A stretch of DNA of 6,625 bases. Origin: an uncultured Allobaculum sp. Its GTDB lineage: Bacteria > Bacillota_I > Bacilli_A > Erysipelotrichales > Erysipelotrichaceae. Below, in pieces: positions 5,775-6,625 of the stretch (position 1 is its first letter; every line of letters starts with the position of its first letter). The DNA lies in NCBI GenBank assembly GCA_910579655.1, contig CAJTVE010000100.1, forward strand, positions 1 through 6,625, written 5' to 3'. The translations under genes were made by a program, and so were the position numbers. The notes beneath the pieces are model-generated. The model saw only the letters and a program-made list of their open reading frames with translations. It was not told where the DNA came from and ran no database searches.

Positions 5775-6206
5775 TTAATTCTCCTGCTGATTGATTTCTT
5801 TTGCTCTTTGTGCCATCTTTTTTAGGCTTGATGAAACACTCTCTGCTTCTTCTGTTGTCATGTCCTGCGTTATAAAATTTGTCCATCTTTTCTGGAGCTT
5901 ACGAATTTGCGCTTCAGCATTCTTTGCCTTATCGGTCAGATATACTCTTTTTGCCCGGTAATTGCTCTCGTGTGCTTTTCTTCGAACAAGCCCTTTCTTC
6001 TCCATTCCCTGGATTGTTCTTGTCGTTGCCGCTTTATCTACGGTTATCGCCGCTGCCATCTCTTCCTGAGTAAGTCCGTCCTTTTCATACAGCTGTGAAA
6101 GATACATCAGTTCCGATGCTGTAATCTCCACCTCAGAGAGTTCGTGTTTAAAGAACAAATTCAGCTGCCGCATCAATACAGTTATACATGTCCCAATTTT
6201 ATCCAT
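5775..6206 (-). CDS. MarR-family transcriptional regulator with a single N-terminal cysteine
   Basis: This is a 143-residue MarR-type dimeric winged-helix repressor. The chosen start is ATG 6206, with AGAGGA (6213-6218 forward) 6 nt upstream; the ATG at 6212 touches that site and is unlikely. Order along the chain: N-terminal dimerisation helix (1-22), helix-turn-helix TQEEMAAAITVDKAATTRTIQGMEKKG without its ends (46-72), wing VRRKAHESNYRAKRVYLTDKA (74-94) and C-terminal dimerisation helices (97-137). The recognition helix is VDKAATTRTIQGME (56-69). C7 is the only cysteine and lies in the first helix; in MarR proteins such as OhrR a lone N-terminal-region cysteine senses oxidants. That role here is inference. 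The gene leads an operon with the nitroreductase and lies just after a promoter wrapped in inverted repeats, so it probably represses its own operon. Confidence 0.9.
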   Translation of the reverse strand: MDKIGTCITVLMRQLNLFFKHELSEVEITASELMYLSQLYEKDGLTQEEMAAAITVDKAATTRTIQGMEKKGLVRRKAHESNYRAKRVYLTDKAKNAEAQIRKLQKRWTNFITQDMTTEEAESVSSSLKKMAQRAKEINQQEN

Positions 6207-6225
6207 ATGCATTCCTCTATTTCGG

Positions 6226-6255
6226 TTGACAAGTCAACAATAGCTGCGTTCTATT
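6226..6255 (+). promoter_or_regulatory. Possible divergent forward promoter within the inverted repeat
   Basis: Because the repeat is symmetric, the forward strand also has TTGACA (6226-6231) with TCTATT (6250-6255; 4 of 6) after an 18-bp spacer. It would fire rightward into the gene-free region that ends at the terminator 6568-6601. It may be only a mirror image forced by operator symmetry. Confidence 0.3.
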
Positions 6256-6265
6256 GATTTGTCAA
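6237..6265 (-). promoter_or_regulatory. Promoter of the marR-nitroreductase operon
   Basis: On the reverse strand a perfect TTGACA (6260-6265 forward) is followed after exactly 17 bp by TATTGT (6237-6242 forward; 4 of 6 matches to TATAAT). Transcription should begin near 6230, about 25 nt before the MarR start codon. Both elements lie inside TTGA..TCAA boxes or at their edges, so a bound repressor would block polymerase. Confidence 0.75.
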
Positions 6266-6277
6266 CTGAAATAGAGG

Positions 6278-6567
6278 GAACAGCAGCTGCCAGGGATTTG
6301 ATCCTCTCAAATAACTTTTAAACGATCTGTAAACGATCTGACAAAAATTCAAACACAGTCATCCCATTCTGGGTATGGTTCCCGTAACCTGCTGTAATAA
6401 AAAGTTGAGGAGTGCTGTTCAATTCTTCTGCTGACAGATGGTATGCAAAACAGGAATTAGCCAGATAAGGAGCAACTTAACCGGAGCGGGTCAATCGATT
6501 TCCCAGAATATTACGAATAAAACCGAATTGAAGTTAGAATTGGGTTCAATGGTTACTGTTCACACCC
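6278..6567 (+). other. Gene-free region right of the MarR operator
   Basis: No supported protein gene lies here. Small hairpins are present: GGAT-TTG-ATCC (6294-6304), CCCA-TTC-TGGG (6363-6373) and GGTT-CCCGT-AACC (6377-6389). Shine-Dalgarno-like strings occur (GAGGAG near 6407, AAGGAG near 6467), but no start codon follows at the right distance. A 62-codon frame from ATG 6438 runs off the window but has no ribosome binding site and reads through the terminator stem. The stretch could be spacer or a small RNA ending at 6601. Confidence 0.4.
6319..6340 (+). repeat. Perfect tandem 11-bp repeat
   Basis: TAAACGATCTG occurs twice back to back (6319-6329, 6330-6340). The 11-bp period is about one helical turn, which would put both copies on the same DNA face. 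A binding site for a regulator or simple slippage are both possible. Confidence 0.75.
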
Positions 6568-6601
6568 CTGCTTTAGTCCAATGGATTAAAGCGGTTTTTT
6601 T
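6568..6601 (+). terminator. Strong forward intrinsic terminator at the right edge
   Basis: Bases 6570-6579 pair with 6583-6592 (one G:T) around a 3-nt loop, extendable to 6568/6594, and a run of seven Ts (6595-6601) then GTTTTATT follows. On the reverse strand only an A-run precedes it, so it acts on forward transcripts. No forward gene upstream of it is visible after the LysR gene, which has its own terminator at 4879. Confidence 0.8.
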
Positions 6602-6625
6602 GTTTTATTACCGCTGCTGGCAGTG

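Larger units (their letters stand above)
6214..6277. promoter_or_regulatory. Long inverted repeat with two MarR-type operator boxes
   Basis: Bases 6214-6236 are nearly the reverse complement of 6255-6277 (CCTCTATTTC against GAAATAGAGG perfectly, then G:T mismatches only at 6224/6267 and 6233/6258). After a 2-base bulge AATAG (6239-6243) matches CTATT (6251-6255). Each arm holds a smaller dyad: GTTGAC-AA-GTCAAC (6225-6238), which is perfect, and TTGAT-TT-GTCAA (6254-6265), with one mismatch. The boxes cover the operon's -35 and the region from the -10 into the transcription start. Dyads of about this size are usual MarR-family targets, so autoregulation is inferred. Confidence 0.7.

Noticed and set aside
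6438..6625. Open forward frame from ATG 6438 running off the right edge
   Set aside because: No Shine-Dalgarno, unremarkable composition, and it would have to be translated through a strong intrinsic terminator hairpin and T-run.
1..6625. CRISPR array, insertion sequence, tRNA/rRNA, phage or toxin-antitoxin genes
   Set aside because: No regularly spaced repeats, transposase-like proteins, terminal inverted repeats, tRNA arm signatures or typical small toxin pairs were found on either strand.

Overview
This window looks like a stretch of a Bacillota (Firmicutes) chromosome with moderate GC. The evidence is the strong purine-rich ribosome binding sites (AAGGAG, AAGGAGG, AGAGGAG), compact intrinsic terminators, a FemABX-type peptidoglycan bridge enzyme, a lipobox thioredoxin-like lipoprotein and MarR/LysR regulators. 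The gene mix would suit a gut lineage such as the Erysipelotrichia, but that is only an impression. Hand-counted samples give about 52-60% GC in the first gene and about 43-45% in the reverse-strand pair, so that pair may have a different history.

Layout. Bases 1-810 hold no convincing gene: a strong hairpin terminator lies at the left edge, followed by several unexplained hairpins and palindromes and a promoter just before base 811. Four forward genes follow. The first is a FemABX aminoacyltransferase (811-2037). The second is a secreted thioredoxin-fold lipoprotein with a CPWC motif (2225-2887), followed by two hairpin/T-run terminators. The third is a maltose/galactoside-type O-acetyltransferase starting at GTG (3216-3794). 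The fourth is a LysR-type regulator (3953-4894). The forward block ends in a textbook terminator, which faces a second terminator for the reverse strand.

The right part is a reverse-strand operon. A MarR-type repressor (5775-6206) lies 3 nt upstream of a nitroreductase-like flavoprotein (5118-5771). A 25-codon ORF (5044-5121) overlaps the nitroreductase stop through ATGA. The operon promoter (TTGACA-17-TATTGT) sits inside a long imperfect inverted repeat carrying two TTGA..TCAA boxes, a good candidate for MarR autorepression. The regulator's only cysteine is near its N-terminus, so thiol/electrophile sensing coupled to a detoxifying nitroreductase is a reasonable hypothesis. The last ~340 bases carry no convincing gene yet end in a strong forward terminator, so a short RNA made divergently from the operator region is possible.

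The forward genes do not form an obvious pathway. Two concern the cell envelope (bridge synthesis, extracytoplasmic thiol chemistry), one modifies sugars and one is a regulator. I see no CRISPR array, insertion sequence, tRNA or rRNA. I do not see a clear new system; the most checkable novelty is the symmetric MarR control region and the possible RNA beyond it.
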